The notes under the pieces were generated by a model that was not told where the DNA came from, did no database searches, and saw only the letters and a program-made list of their open reading frames with translations. From the NCBI GenBank assembly GCA_026388275.1, contig JAPLKB010000034.1, positions 62,001-126,000 on the forward strand: 64,000 bases of DNA. The letters are read 5' to 3'. This DNA is from Pseudomonadota bacterium. GTDB taxonomy: Bacteria > Desulfobacterota > Syntrophorhabdia > Syntrophorhabdales > Syntrophorhabdaceae. The position numbers and the translations under genes were made by a program. This document shows, piece after piece, positions 44,385 to 53,337 of the stretch. How positions within the stretch are numbered: position 1 is the first letter of the stretch; each line of letters starts with the position of its first letter.

Positions 44385-45272
44385 TTATATCTTGAATATC
44401 ACTATACTTGTTTGCGGGCTTGAAAGGTCAGAACTCAATGAATAATGAAGCGTTACATAATAAAAATCGCTGCGAGCACTGCTTTTGAAAGATATTACAT
44501 CGGTAAAAACACTATTTACCGGAATAAGTACATAAAAAGGAGACACCCCTGTATTGAATCTGAACAGTGCCTGCGGGGAGGGATCCGGCGGATTATCAGG
44601 CTGGGGCAGGCAAATACCGTTATTCTTTTTGTAATACGGGTTTGATGTGTCCAGCGTATAATCATATACCTGCCCTGCAGCAACATTAATATCCTGCAGA
44701 CAATCATTACTGCCGGCATTTAACAGGCTTATATCTATTTGAAAAAGATAGATATCAGCATTATAGTTATTCATGAGGGGTATGTGAACTTCTTTATTGG
44801 CCCCCTCACCCTGATGAGGGAGATTTGCAGAACCAGGCACCAATGTTAACCCGCCTGTTAAGGCATAGGCAAGAAAACTTTTTATGCTTACTTCTCTTGT
44901 TGCACTCCCGCACATACCGCGAGAGATCAATGTATTGGTGGTTGAATTATAGTTTATCCGGAAGCTTCCATTTCCAAAATTTATTGTTGTCCAGTTTGGA
45001 GGAGAGGCTATATATGTTGTCGTATTATAAAGAAATGCATTAGGAAAACCGGGATTGACCGGGTTGTTGTTCTGATCATTTGCATACCTTATGGCAAATT
45101 CAGCTCCGGCATTTGCAAGATTCAGCGCCTGATAGGACTGTGCCTGGAGAGGATAGCTTCTCTGCTTAACATCCATAAAAGAAACAATTCCGGCACCGAT
45201 AATACCTACAGCAACTATTATTCCCATAAGAATAATAAGAGACATGCCTTTATCAGTAAATTCGATCTTCAT
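44385..45272 (-). CDS. Type IV pilus minor pilin, PilX-like
   Basis: 295 aa. A short basic leader ends in DKG, then MSLIILMGIIVAVGIIGAGIVSFM is a hydrophobic helix without the usual Glu+5, as in PilX-type proteins. A large C-terminal globular domain follows with ALNLANAGAEFAIRYAND. ATG 45272 (MKIEFTDKG) is preferred since GGGGG lies seven bases upstream; the longer frame to 45350 is not needed. It overlaps the upstream PilW gene by 20 bases. It is last gene of the pilin cluster. Confidence 0.75.
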   Translation of the reverse strand: MKIEFTDKGMSLIILMGIIVAVGIIGAGIVSFMDVKQRSYPLQAQSYQALNLANAGAEFAIRYANDQNNNPVNPGFPNAFLYNTTTYIASPPNWTTINFGNGSFRINYNSTTNTLISRGMCGSATREVSIKSFLAYALTGGLTLVPGSANLPHQGEGANKEVHIPLMNNYNADIYLFQIDISLLNAGSNDCLQDINVAAGQVYDYTLDTSNPYYKKNNGICLPQPDNPPDPSPQALFRFNTGVSPFYVLIPVNSVFTDVISFKSSARSDFYYVTLHYSLSSDLSSPQTSIVIFKI

Positions 45273-45870
45273 AACAACCCCCGAAATCCCTCCCTGTAAA
45301 AATGCAACTGCCTGTTGTTGTGTAATTCTTTGGACAAACATTTGTAGCATAGCTCTGCGTCAGTCCACCCTGAGAAACTGAAACCGCTACCTGTGCAAAA
45401 GTGTTTTGCGGCAATGCCCCTGTAGGTGCAACAGTAAAATTAGTTATATTCCTGCCAATGATTTTACTCGTCGTATAGCTTGTGCTTGAAGGGCCGGAGT
45501 CTCTGTAAAGGTCTGTGCCCGACAGCCTGAATCTTACGTATACGTTGGTGCTGGCGTCTGTGGCAACAACATGACTTTTCAAGAAGGCAACGCTGTTGCC
45601 CGCAACGGAAACAGACTTCGCATCTCTTAATTCCCGGGAAATTCTCTCAACTATATATGCAGCTTCCTGATGGATACCTCTCTGGCTTTCCATCGACGTA
45701 TAAACCTTTGTAAGATCAACAAAAAAAGTAAAGGTAAACAAAGCAATAACGGAGAGAATAACGATGGTTATTATCATCTCCATCAGTGTAAAACCACGGC
45801 ATTGTTTAAAAACACCAATATATGCTTTACTACGGTCTTTGAGTAACAATTGTAAACGCCTTATATTCAT
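45253..45870 (-). CDS. Prepilin-type protein, PilW-like
   Basis: 205 aa. The prepilin peptidase site is CRG|FTLMEMIITIVILSVIALFTFTFF (residues ~24-48), with Glu at +5. The body has EAAYIVERISRELRDAKSV, a motif shared by PilW/GspJ-type minor pilins. It overlaps PilV (45830-46228) and PilX at either end, so the genes are translationally coupled. Confidence 0.85.
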   Translation of the reverse strand: MNIRRLQLLLKDRSKAYIGVFKQCRGFTLMEMIITIVILSVIALFTFTFFVDLTKVYTSMESQRGIHQEAAYIVERISRELRDAKSVSVAGNSVAFLKSHVVATDASTNVYVRFRLSGTDLYRDSGPSSTSYTTSKIIGRNITNFTVAPTGALPQNTFAQVAVSVSQGGLTQSYATNVCPKNYTTTGSCIFTGRDFGGCYEDRIY

Positions 45871-46228
45871 AATTGTTCGGTTCCTTCACATAAACAACGA
45901 TTTTCTTATATTTAGTATAATCTGTTATCGGGGGACTAACTGTCGATATATCGGCAGAGGCCAATTGTTGAATCGTCCATTTCCATTCATAACCGGTACT
46001 GCCAGGCACTGCAATATATGTTGACTGTGCTGGAGGGAGGCTGCTATAAGGATTTCTCGTTATATCTTCCATCTTATGCTCAGCTATAAACCTTGCTTTT
46101 ATAATTGTTTCCGGGGCAGTCCCGCTTTTTATTGCTCCGGAAAATGCAATAAAGGCAAGTGGCACAAATATTCCTGCAACAACAATGAATATTATAAGTT
46201 CAATCATTGTAAACCCGTCTTTTTTCAA
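45830..46228 (-). CDS. Prepilin-type protein, PilV/GspI-like
   Basis: 132 aa. Very short leader MKKDG|FTMIELIIFIVVAGIFVPLAFIAF with Glu+5. Body: AEHKMEDITRNPYSSLP and a C-terminal beta section (KKIVVYVKEPNNYEYKAFTIV). This fits small PilV/GspI minor pilins. It overlaps the GspH-like gene by ATGA and PilW by 41 bases. Confidence 0.83.
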   Translation of the reverse strand: MKKDGFTMIELIIFIVVAGIFVPLAFIAFSGAIKSGTAPETIIKARFIAEHKMEDITRNPYSSLPPAQSTYIAVPGSTGYEWKWTIQQLASADISTVSPPITDYTKYKKIVVYVKEPNNYEYKAFTIVTQRP

Positions 46229-46707
46229 GGCAGTTCCTCAACTTTTCCTGTAATTGCCCAAACCTTTATTTGCTTTGAACCTATCGATACTATACTGTCT
46301 CCTCCACTAGTTGGTTCTCCAAGGGAATTGAAAGTAAACATTATTGTTATACCTGCAGTAGCATTTCCCGGAAGCGTTCTGGCTTCGCCGGCCATATTAT
46401 ATCCGCCGGAACCGTTTGTAAATGAAATGCTCTTAGAAGACATGGTGCCCATTGCAAGAGTTTGAACATATTGGATATCCGCCGTTGCCTGATCCACCCC
46501 TGCAACAGTGCTTGTCTCGGAAGTGGAAAAAAATCTGTATCCTATGGTTATAACAAGAATACCGATAATAATAATTACAATAATTGTTTCAAGTAATGTA
46601 AAACCGTTGGCTTTAGGTTGAAAATTGAACCACTTTATCGGGGATATGCATTCCCGGCAGGAAGGGGCAGAAATTGCAGATCGCAAAAAGCGCTGAATCA
46701 GGAACAT
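46225..46707 (-). CDS. Prepilin-type protein, GspH/FimT-like
   Basis: 160 aa. The leader is unusually long (~34 residues, ending PKANG) before FTLLETIIVIIIIGILVITIGYRFF. Downstream is a small beta domain (GGYNMAGEARTLPGNATAGITIMFTFNSLGEP), typical for FimT/GspH initiators. No better start codon lies nearer the cleavage site. It begins two bases after the glycosyltransferase stop. Confidence 0.8.
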   Translation of the reverse strand: MFLIQRFLRSAISAPSCRECISPIKWFNFQPKANGFTLLETIIVIIIIGILVITIGYRFFSTSETSTVAGVDQATADIQYVQTLAMGTMSSKSISFTNGSGGYNMAGEARTLPGNATAGITIMFTFNSLGEPTSGGDSIVSIGSKQIKVWAITGKVEELP

Positions 46708-46709
46708 AC

Positions 46710-47459
46710 TTACTTCCTGAAAAGATTATATTTGATAATAGTAAATACAGCCTTTACACCATCTCTCCAGGTAATTTTCTTTCCTTCTTCATAGCTTCTG
46801 CCGTAATAAGAAATTGGCACTTCGTATATCCTGCAGACTTTCTTTGCCATCTTTGCTGTAATTTCAGGTTCAAAACCAAACCTGTTGGATTCTATCTGTA
46901 TCCCATCCAGCATCTCTCTCTTAAAAGCCTTATAACATGTCTCCATATCCGTAAGATTTAGATCGGTAAACATGTTAGACGCAAGCGTAATCAATTTATT
47001 GCCCACATAGTGCCAGAAATAAAATACTCTATGGGTTCCTCCCAAAAATCTCGATCCATAAACAACATCTGCCTTTCCCTCAATAATAGGTTCAAACAAT
47101 GTGGGGTAATCTTTGGGATCATACTCCAGGTCCGCATCCTGTATAATTATAATATCTCCCATGGCAGCTTTTATACCACTTCGGATAGCTGCGCCTTTAC
47201 CCATGTTTTTTTCATGAAATATGACCTTTACATCAGTTAAAAAAGTTCCTTCACCCTTACCAGGTGCTGGAGTGGCAGAAGGGGTTAATGGTGAACTATG
47301 AACAGAGAATCGCGAACTTAAGTATTCCCTTGTCCCGTCTTTTGAGCCATCGTCAACTATAATAATTTCTTTATTATAGGGCGTCTCTTCCACTTTTTTT
47401 AAAACATAGGAAATTGTATTAATTTCATTATATGCTGGAATTATCACGGATATAAGCAT
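46710..47459 (-). CDS. Family 2 glycosyltransferase (polyprenyl-phosphate type)
   Basis: 249 aa. GT2 fold: ISVIIPAYNEINTISYVLKKVE, IIIVDDGSKDGTREYL, FHEKNMGKGAAIRSGI, QDADLEYDPKDYPTL and GSRFLGGTHRV, like dolichyl/undecaprenyl-phosphate mannosyl- or glucosyl-transferases. A stretch of about 24 residues (FSVHSSPLTPSATPAPGKGEG, ~47-70) interrupts the usual short loop and is coded by spacer-repeat-like DNA. ATG 47459 starts the conserved domain. It is first in the pilin gene string, so pilin or surface glycosylation is possible. Confidence 0.87.
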   Translation of the reverse strand: MLISVIIPAYNEINTISYVLKKVEETPYNKEIIIVDDGSKDGTREYLSSRFSVHSSPLTPSATPAPGKGEGTFLTDVKVIFHEKNMGKGAAIRSGIKAAMGDIIIIQDADLEYDPKDYPTLFEPIIEGKADVVYGSRFLGGTHRVFYFWHYVGNKLITLASNMFTDLNLTDMETCYKAFKREMLDGIQIESNRFGFEPEITAKMAKKVCRIYEVPISYYGRSYEEGKKITWRDGVKAVFTIIKYNLFRK

Positions 47460-47515
47460 TTGTAAAATATTATACATAAAATTATACAAATAACGATAGT
47501 ATTATCAAATATTTC

Positions 47516-47544
47516 TTGCATAATATTCAAATATTCTGTAAAAG
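47516..47544 (+). promoter_or_regulatory. Candidate promoter of the ExeA-like gene
   Basis: TTGCAT (47516-47521), 17-bp spacer, TAAAAG (47539-47544). The predicted start lies ~3 bases before the ATG (47554), and no ribosome-binding site is present. Confidence 0.35.
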
Positions 47545-47553
47545 TAAAAACAA

Positions 47554-48540
47554 ATGGACATCCCATATCTGGAATACTTTGGTCTTAATGAAAAACCCTT
47601 TGGACTGACGCCTGACCCGCATTTTTATTATGAGTCCATCACACACAGAGAAGCCGTTGACCATCTGAAGTTTTTCCTGTCCCAGAAAGAAGGATTTGCT
47701 TCAATTTACGGCGACGTAGGTACAGGAAAAACCGTTTTATCCCGTATATTCATAGATTCTCTTGATAAATCAATATATAATACTGCTCTTATTTTAAACC
47801 CGATAATGGATGAAAAGGAGTTTTTGCATGAAATTTTAAAGGAACTCAATATTTCTCATGATAATTTATCAAAAAAAGAGATGTTTGATACATTTCAGTC
47901 GTACCTTCTTGAAGAATTCAGAGAGGGAAAAGAAACCATAATTATTATTGATGAGTCACAATTACTTTCAGATGAAATGCTTGAATTCATAAGAATTCTT
48001 TCAAATCTTGAAACAGAAAAGGAAAAAATACTTCACACAATCCTTTTAGGGCAACAAGAATTGATAGAAAAATTAAAAGAACCGCGTATGAGGTATTTAT
48101 CTCAAAGAATAACCGTCATATACAGACTTAAACCTCTTTCTTTGAGAGAGGTTAATCTTTATATTACCCACAGACTTCTAAAGGCAGGTTCTAAGGGATT
48201 TTTGCAATTCAAAGACGATGCAATCAAACTTATTTACTCTGCATCAAAAGGATATCCGAGGCTTATTAATGTCATCTGTGACAGATGTTTGCTTCTTCTC
48301 TATTCAAAATCCGAAAGGACAGTTGATGAAAGCATTGTGAATACGGTGCTTAAAGAGGAGAGCATCTCTACATTGGCAGATATGACTAAAGTAAATAAAA
48401 GACTTCCTTCGCTCCCTTATCTTGTAGCGGCATTAATTGCAATTACTCTTCTCGCACTATCCTTAACGAATTTGATTTCAGTAGAAACTATTTTTCATAA
48501 CATATTACCATCTCATATATATCGTGGGGGCATTAAATGA
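47554..48540 (+). CDS. ExeA/GspA-like AAA ATPase
   Basis: 328 aa. Starts YFGLNEKPFGLTPDPHFYYES, the ExeA signature. Walker A GDVGTGKT (~residue 54), Walker B TIIIIDESQ (~132) and the sensor helix KGYPRLINVICDRCLL are intact. One membrane helix is near the C-terminus (~288-308, YLVAALIAITLLALSLTN) with almost no periplasmic domain. ExeA/GspA proteins help to place secretins for type II secretion or pili. It is divergent from the minor pilin genes, consistent with that job. Confidence 0.88.
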   Translation: MDIPYLEYFGLNEKPFGLTPDPHFYYESITHREAVDHLKFFLSQKEGFASIYGDVGTGKTVLSRIFIDSLDKSIYNTALILNPIMDEKEFLHEILKELNISHDNLSKKEMFDTFQSYLLEEFREGKETIIIIDESQLLSDEMLEFIRILSNLETEKEKILHTILLGQQELIEKLKEPRMRYLSQRITVIYRLKPLSLREVNLYITHRLLKAGSKGFLQFKDDAIKLIYSASKGYPRLINVICDRCLLLLYSKSERTVDESIVNTVLKEESISTLADMTKVNKRLPSLPYLVAALIAITLLALSLTNLISVETIFHNILPSHIYRGGIK

Positions 48541-49166
48541 AAAAAATACTTATTGCAGACAAGGACATGAGCTTAAAGGATGCGTTCCGTGTTGTTTTTC
48601 CCAGCGATGAATTTGATATAATATTCACTTCAAATGGGAAAGAAGTAGAAAAAATATCAGAAGAATATCGGCCAGAAATATATATTCTTAATACCAGGCT
48701 TGAAAAAAAAGATGGTACAGATGTTTATAAAGAATTAAAAGAAAAAAATATGCTTCAGAACGTACGACTTTTTTTCTTGAAAGATGAGGGCATAGAATTA
48801 AATCTTTCCAGTTATTATGATATAGATGGAGTCATTGAAAAACCTATTAATTTTTTTAGAGTCCATCAAATGATAGATAAAGAAGACATCCTTCCTGAAA
48901 TAAAAATTGCAAATAAAGTCGAAGATAATGAAATCCAAGTAGCTACTTTGACGAAAGAAAGAACAATCGCGCTTGAAGATGAGTTGAGAAATATTATTTA
49001 TGATTCAATAGAAAGTATAAAGATGAGCATTGCAGATAGAATAACACCAGTGATCTGTCAATACATAGAAGAACAGACAAAAATGATTCTAAATAACGCA
49101 GCAGAAAAGGTCATACGGGATGAAATGGATAAGCTTTTAAACTTAATAAGAGAATCAAGAAGATAA
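48537..49166 (+). CDS. Degenerate receiver (pseudo-REC) protein with C-terminal helical tail
   Basis: 209 aa. Residues 1-115 follow the response-regulator fold: KKILIADKDMSLKDAF, PEIYILNTRLEKKDGTDVYKEL, and VIEKPINFF with the conserved lysine. However, the phosphoacceptor aspartate is replaced by Asn (~residue 52, ILNTR), and the Thr/Ser of strand 4 is missing (LFFLKDEG). Phosphorylation is therefore unlikely. The C-terminal 70 residues are amphipathic helices without a known output domain. It overlaps the ExeA-like gene by ATGA. Confidence 0.75.
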   Translation: MKKILIADKDMSLKDAFRVVFPSDEFDIIFTSNGKEVEKISEEYRPEIYILNTRLEKKDGTDVYKELKEKNMLQNVRLFFLKDEGIELNLSSYYDIDGVIEKPINFFRVHQMIDKEDILPEIKIANKVEDNEIQVATLTKERTIALEDELRNIIYDSIESIKMSIADRITPVICQYIEEQTKMILNNAAEKVIRDEMDKLLNLIRESRR

Positions 49167-49195
49167 CCGCATATTCCTTCAAACAATCCAAGTAC

Positions 49196-49320
49196 AGGAC
49201 GAGTTAGCCCCGGTAATATCAAAGAATCTATTCAGGACGCTCAGCGTGCGAGAAGGGGAGGCTCTGACGGCTTGGCCGGTGGAGGGGGCGACCGGGTACC
49301 CGTTCACGGGTGTCCCGGTA
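49196..49320. repeat. Dispersed hairpin repeat, copy B
   Basis: Related to 35190-35302 over GACGAGTTAGCCCCGGTAAT, GCGAGAAGGGGAGGCTCTGAC and GGTGGAGGGGGCGAC. It ends in a perfect hairpin ACCCGT-TC-ACGGGT (about 49297-49310). It lies between two convergent genes. Confidence 0.8.
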
Positions 49321-49327
49321 AAGGAAG

Positions 49328-51472
49328 CTATACATACCACATTTCCATCTCAAAATCCTTTGAAGGCACCTTGGCTGTGATATAGCCCCTTACAGGAATT
49401 CTATCTACCAGCATCTCTTTCATTTTCAAGGAAGACCATATATTGATCTTGTCACCGGCAGTAACACCAAGAGATTCAAAATCAACTTCCATTTCCAGAA
49501 TTGCAGAGAAGGCGGCTTTAATAGGTAAAGGGCTTTCGATTACTCTCCCTTTGACATGGTAAACCATTTCAAATGTACTTTTTCCTGCAACAGTTATTTC
49601 AAAAGAAATATCATTAATATTCTGGATAAACGATTTATCAATATCTACTCTCATATACAGTGAGTGTTCATCAAATCCAAAATAGAACCCCTTCATGAGT
49701 AAAACAGAATCATGCATTGCAGCCCCATGCCCCTTACCTTCCAGAAAACCTGATCCCATCCATTCAAAATAGTTCGATACCCCTCCATCTATTTTTGGAT
49801 GTATAAAGTTCATAGGTTCTATTGTAGGTTTTACTTCCCTATCCTTGAGTATTACTGGGATGCTTAGTTTTTCGGGAGGCTCCTCACCCAAAAATCTATA
49901 TATATTTGAGAGGTTCTCACGAAAGAGAAAATCGAATATTTCGTCACTATCAGATGAATGCTCGTCGCCGTACCACCAGTTCCAATCACTGCCTTCGGCA
50001 ATATAAAGGGATTCCCATGCATTTTTATTCAGCCCATCCGGGTCCTTCGCTTCCAAAAAATCTCTTGTCTCGGAAAGCAAAGTCCAACTTGTATTATCCT
50101 CTATATGACCAATCCATATGGAAAAATTATTGCTGATCCATGAGCCTGCAAAACAGTGTGACAATGTGCCGACATCTTTTGTATCTTTAAGTATCTCAGA
50201 AACTGTCTGGCAAATAATATCTTTTTCCTTCAGTATACCCTCATAAAGATAATTAAAAAAATCTCTTCCATCGTTTCTGTAGCTTTCCCATGCATTTTCT
50301 CCATCCATAACAATTGCCACAAGAGGCTTCCGGATCTTGTCTTTTACAGATTCTCCTATTTTTTTTATCCTTCTTATTAAATCTGTTGCTGCATCTTTGG
50401 GATCTGATTTGGAATAATGGAAGGAAATAAGATCGGATAAATATTTATCCCTGAAAATAATATTGATTTCTTTACCTGATTTCTCAAAGCGGTATGGCTT
50501 GTATAACACTTCAGGGTTTATAAGAAAACCCTCATTGTCTCTTCGGCCCTCCTGATTCAAACTTCTGTAAAGGATTTCCTCATCCGTTGCAACCCATTCC
50601 ACATCATGCTCCATGTACAATTGAAGGGCATCAACACTTACAGAGCCTTCCGGAGGCCACATCCCTTTTGAATTAAATTCAAACACATGATAAAAAAAAT
50701 CTTTTGCCTTGCTGATCTGGGCTGATGCATCTTTCGGACTGGCAAAGAGTTTTTCAGGCAAGCTGCATTCAGGCATCGCATCCCGTGCAATCCTGTTATC
50801 GATTAAAAGCGGGATTATAGGATGATAAAAAGGCGATGTGGATAGCTCTATGTTGCCATTTAATGAAAGCTCTTTGCACAACGGGATAATGCCTTTTAAT
50901 ATATCTTTTTGAACATTTTCTAAAATACGCTTATCATCTTCGCCGTATCCCTTGCCTTTAGATTTTAGATATTTCAAATCATCATAATGCTCATAAAACA
51001 ACGGATCAATCCAGGAAAGAAAAAACAAAACCTGTGTATCCTGATAATCTTCATCGTTAAAATACCCTAAAATATCCTTAATATGCTCCTGGGGATAATA
51101 GAATCCCCTCTTCCGTAACAGTTCATAATACCTCGGAAAAGGTCTTATCATATTGTCCCAGTTTGCATTAAAAAAATTCACCAATAAAAATATTTTTTCA
51201 TTTTCCGAAAGTTCCTTAGGTGTCTTTTTGAATATCTCCAGATATGTATCTTTTACGTTTAAATCTTCATAATCAATAAGCTGCAGCAATAGTGATGGGA
51301 CAAAATTAAAATTCTGTCGTATACCTTCAAATTCCTTTAGCAAAAAAGGCATATCATAGTAGTCTTTTGTGCCGTGAAGCAAAACCCAGGGGAGCAGATA
51401 TTCGCCATTGTACAGGTTTTTATAATACGGTTGATGCATATGCCAGATGAATGACAGGTAGATATTATCCAT
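49328..51472 (-). CDS. Glycoside hydrolase family 57 protein
   Basis: 714 aa. The N-terminal catalytic barrel begins IYLSFIWHMHQPYYKN, the GH57 signature. Further conserved points are MWPPEGSVSVDALQLY (~residue 275), VAIVMDGENAWESY (~375) with the candidate acid aspartate, and ESLYIAEGSDWNWWYGDEHSSDSDE (~480-505). A C-terminal beta domain covers ~540-714. It likely acts on alpha-glucans (amylase or branching-type); specificity cannot be set. No signal peptide, so cytoplasmic glycogen/glucan metabolism is probable. Confidence 0.9.
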   Translation of the reverse strand: MDNIYLSFIWHMHQPYYKNLYNGEYLLPWVLLHGTKDYYDMPFLLKEFEGIRQNFNFVPSLLLQLIDYEDLNVKDTYLEIFKKTPKELSENEKIFLLVNFFNANWDNMIRPFPRYYELLRKRGFYYPQEHIKDILGYFNDEDYQDTQVLFFLSWIDPLFYEHYDDLKYLKSKGKGYGEDDKRILENVQKDILKGIIPLCKELSLNGNIELSTSPFYHPIIPLLIDNRIARDAMPECSLPEKLFASPKDASAQISKAKDFFYHVFEFNSKGMWPPEGSVSVDALQLYMEHDVEWVATDEEILYRSLNQEGRRDNEGFLINPEVLYKPYRFEKSGKEINIIFRDKYLSDLISFHYSKSDPKDAATDLIRRIKKIGESVKDKIRKPLVAIVMDGENAWESYRNDGRDFFNYLYEGILKEKDIICQTVSEILKDTKDVGTLSHCFAGSWISNNFSIWIGHIEDNTSWTLLSETRDFLEAKDPDGLNKNAWESLYIAEGSDWNWWYGDEHSSDSDEIFDFLFRENLSNIYRFLGEEPPEKLSIPVILKDREVKPTIEPMNFIHPKIDGGVSNYFEWMGSGFLEGKGHGAAMHDSVLLMKGFYFGFDEHSLYMRVDIDKSFIQNINDISFEITVAGKSTFEMVYHVKGRVIESPLPIKAAFSAILEMEVDFESLGVTAGDKINIWSSLKMKEMLVDRIPVRGYITAKVPSKDFEMEMWYV

Positions 51473-51529
51473 AGTTTTAATCGTAAAAATTCATTATTTT
51501 TCTTACCATCCTAATCTTTTTAACCTTGT

Positions 51530-52024
51530 TTATCCATAAAAATCATCTAATTTAAGAAGTCTGAACACTATTTCATTATCACTAATTTCCATAATACCCG
51601 CTGTGCCTGGAGGGGTATAGGGTTTTCTGAAAGAACCCGGGTTAAACATAACTATATTACCCTTTTTTGCATGAAACGGTATATGTGAATGACCAAAAAT
51701 AATGGCATCAACATCTTGAAACTCAGTGGAAACAAACATATCAACAAAATATGGAGGGCCTTTGCCGTGGATAATGCCTATCTTCTTACCATTAATTTCT
51801 TCTACCCTTTTATCCGGAAGAATAGCCTTCAGGTCATGGTTATCCATATTCCCTCTGACAGCCTTCAGATCCCAGTTACAGAGATATTCATAAACTCCCA
51901 TTCCTATCATATCGCCTGCGTGAATTATTATGTCTATATCCGAAAAAATTGTTTTTATTGCCGATTTAAAGCCATCAGTGGCTCTATCAAGGTGTGTGTC
52001 AGCAAGAATTCCTATTTTTACCAT
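51530..52024 (-). CDS. YfcE/MJ0936-family metallophosphodiesterase
   Basis: 164 aa calcineurin-like fold. Metal motifs in order: ILADTHLD (D-x-H), IIHAGDMIG (GD), VRGNMDNHD (GNxD/H), IHGKG and IFGHSHIPF (GHxH). This short family hydrolyses phosphodiesters such as cyclic nucleotides; the natural substrate is unclear. ATG 52024 lies upstream of GH57 on the same strand with a 57-bp gap, so the two may be co-transcribed. Confidence 0.92.
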   Translation of the reverse strand: MVKIGILADTHLDRATDGFKSAIKTIFSDIDIIIHAGDMIGMGVYEYLCNWDLKAVRGNMDNHDLKAILPDKRVEEINGKKIGIIHGKGPPYFVDMFVSTEFQDVDAIIFGHSHIPFHAKKGNIVMFNPGSFRKPYTPPGTAGIMEISDNEIVFRLLKLDDFYG

Positions 52025-52210
52025 GCCTGATATACTTTATATAAAACAGTTTTTCATGTCAATGGCTTATCTTTAATAAATAAAGCCTCATAAACTGATA
52101 TGTGGAACCCATGAGCCTGCAACGACAAATACATGTTTATCATATAATCAGAAAAAGCATTCACGTTATTGACAAAATACTCAGGAACATTCAGTATTAA
52201 AGAGATTGTT

Positions 52211-52591
52211 ATGGACAAAAAGGAAGATAATGTCTGTAAAGACGATTGTTCAACAAAAACACCGGAACTTATAAAGATTATAACGGTCAACGGGATAGAA
52301 ATCACTGGGAATATATTCCTTCTTTCTCCTAATCAGGGATGTTGCGCACAGACCCTATTGCCATTTTGGGCAAAAGTAATCGGCAGAATAAAAAACTGCA
52401 CTACAAAAGAAATTTTCATAAGAATTAACATAAACCTCTTTGACAACAACGAAAATGTGGTCAGCAGATGTTCCGATATAATCATACTCGATGCAGGTCA
52501 AAAAGGGGAGTTTGATGTAAAATTAACCAGGCAAAACAAAAGCATAAGCAAATACTCAATTGAAGCTGAAGCGGTAGATGAATTTATTTAG
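52211..52591 (+). CDS. Small FxLYD-like beta-sandwich protein
   Basis: 126 aa, no signal peptide. The middle and end (KVIGRIKNCTTKEIFIRININLFDNNENVVSRCSDIIILDAGQKGEFDVKL) have the rhythm of FxLYD domains, in which F/I-x-L-Y/F-D precedes N and a charged turn. Cysteines at the N-terminus (CKDDC) and in NQGCCAQT are notable for a cytoplasmic protein. ATG 52211 (MDKKEDN) is preferred over the upstream frame start 52169. Function unknown. Confidence 0.6.
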   Translation: MDKKEDNVCKDDCSTKTPELIKIITVNGIEITGNIFLLSPNQGCCAQTLLPFWAKVIGRIKNCTTKEIFIRININLFDNNENVVSRCSDIIILDAGQKGEFDVKLTRQNKSISKYSIEAEAVDEFI

Positions 52592-52599
52592 CTGACATG

Positions 52600-52678
52600 A
52601 GTGAGCGAGGGGGAGAAACTCCGACAGCTTTGCCGGCAGAGGGGGGCTACTTGGTAACCGTTCACCGGTGTCACGGTC
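52600..52678. repeat. Dispersed hairpin repeat, copy C
   Basis: Shares GAGCGAGGGGGAG, CTCCGACAGCTTTGCCGG, and GTAACCGTTCACCGGTGTCACGGT with copy B at 49230-49320. The terminal hairpin ACCG-TTCA-CCGGT corresponds to ACCCGT-TC-ACGGGT in copy B, with the pairing maintained. Its end touches the rsmG stop codon. Confidence 0.8.
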
Positions 52679-53291
52679 ATTGTTTTTTATAAACAAAAAG
52701 CCGGTATTCCCTGTCACTCACCGGCAAGGTATAAGGCATTACATAATCCAATTCAAAACCCCGATATATTACCTGGTCCTCACCTTTACCCTTTAGAATG
52801 AATGCACAGCCTCCTGTCCGTATGTGTCTTCCTCCACTTTCCAGTATCGCCTCAATGCTGCCAAATCCTTTTACAAGCATTGCATCTACTTCCATAGAAT
52901 CAAGCGCTTCTACTCTGCCATATGCTGCTGTAAAATTTTTTAAATGCATTGTTCTTTTTATATGCCTTTGGAATTGGATCTTCTTCAGACTTTTGTCAAC
53001 TGAAATAATTTTAAAGTTTTCATTCAATATCGCAATAGGAATTGCAAGAATTCCGGCACCGGAACCCAAATCAAGAATGGATTTCATTTCTTGCATATAT
53101 CCATATAGAAAAAATGCATCATATAATAGTTCGCTAACAATACGATTTATTTCTTTCAGGCCGGTAAGGTTCATGCGCTCATTCCATTTCTTAAGTTCAA
53201 GAGCATAGGAGCATAGTTTGTTTACTGTTTTTTCATTATACTGAATATTGAAAAAATTTAGTCCTTTCTGCATTATTTTCTCTAACTCCAT
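52677..53291 (-). CDS. rsmG: 16S rRNA 7-methylguanosine methyltransferase RsmG
   Basis: 204 aa. SAM-binding fold: ILDLGSGAGILAIPIAIL (~residue 72) with the GxGxG loop, VDKSLKKIQFQRHI, and VKGFGSIEAIL. The N-terminus ELKKWNERMNLTGLKE is the RsmG signature. It methylates 16S rRNA at G527. ATG 53291 (MELEKIMQKG) is chosen; the longer frame to 53396 would overlap the divergent lipoprotein gene. Confidence 0.9.
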   Translation of the reverse strand: MELEKIMQKGLNFFNIQYNEKTVNKLCSYALELKKWNERMNLTGLKEINRIVSELLYDAFFLYGYMQEMKSILDLGSGAGILAIPIAILNENFKIISVDKSLKKIQFQRHIKRTMHLKNFTAAYGRVEALDSMEVDAMLVKGFGSIEAILESGGRHIRTGGCAFILKGKGEDQVIYRGFELDYVMPYTLPVSDREYRLFVYKKQ

Positions 53292-53326
53292 TGCACTTAA
53301 GGATAGCACAAATAAATTTCTTCTGT

Positions 53327-53332
53327 TATAAT
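53327..53332 (+). promoter_or_regulatory. Consensus -10 box of the BamD-LptA gene
   Basis: Perfect TATAAT ends five bases before the ATG at 53338. No good -35 or ribosome site is visible, so a leaderless transcript is suggested. Confidence 0.4.
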
Positions 53333-53337
53333 TAAGC

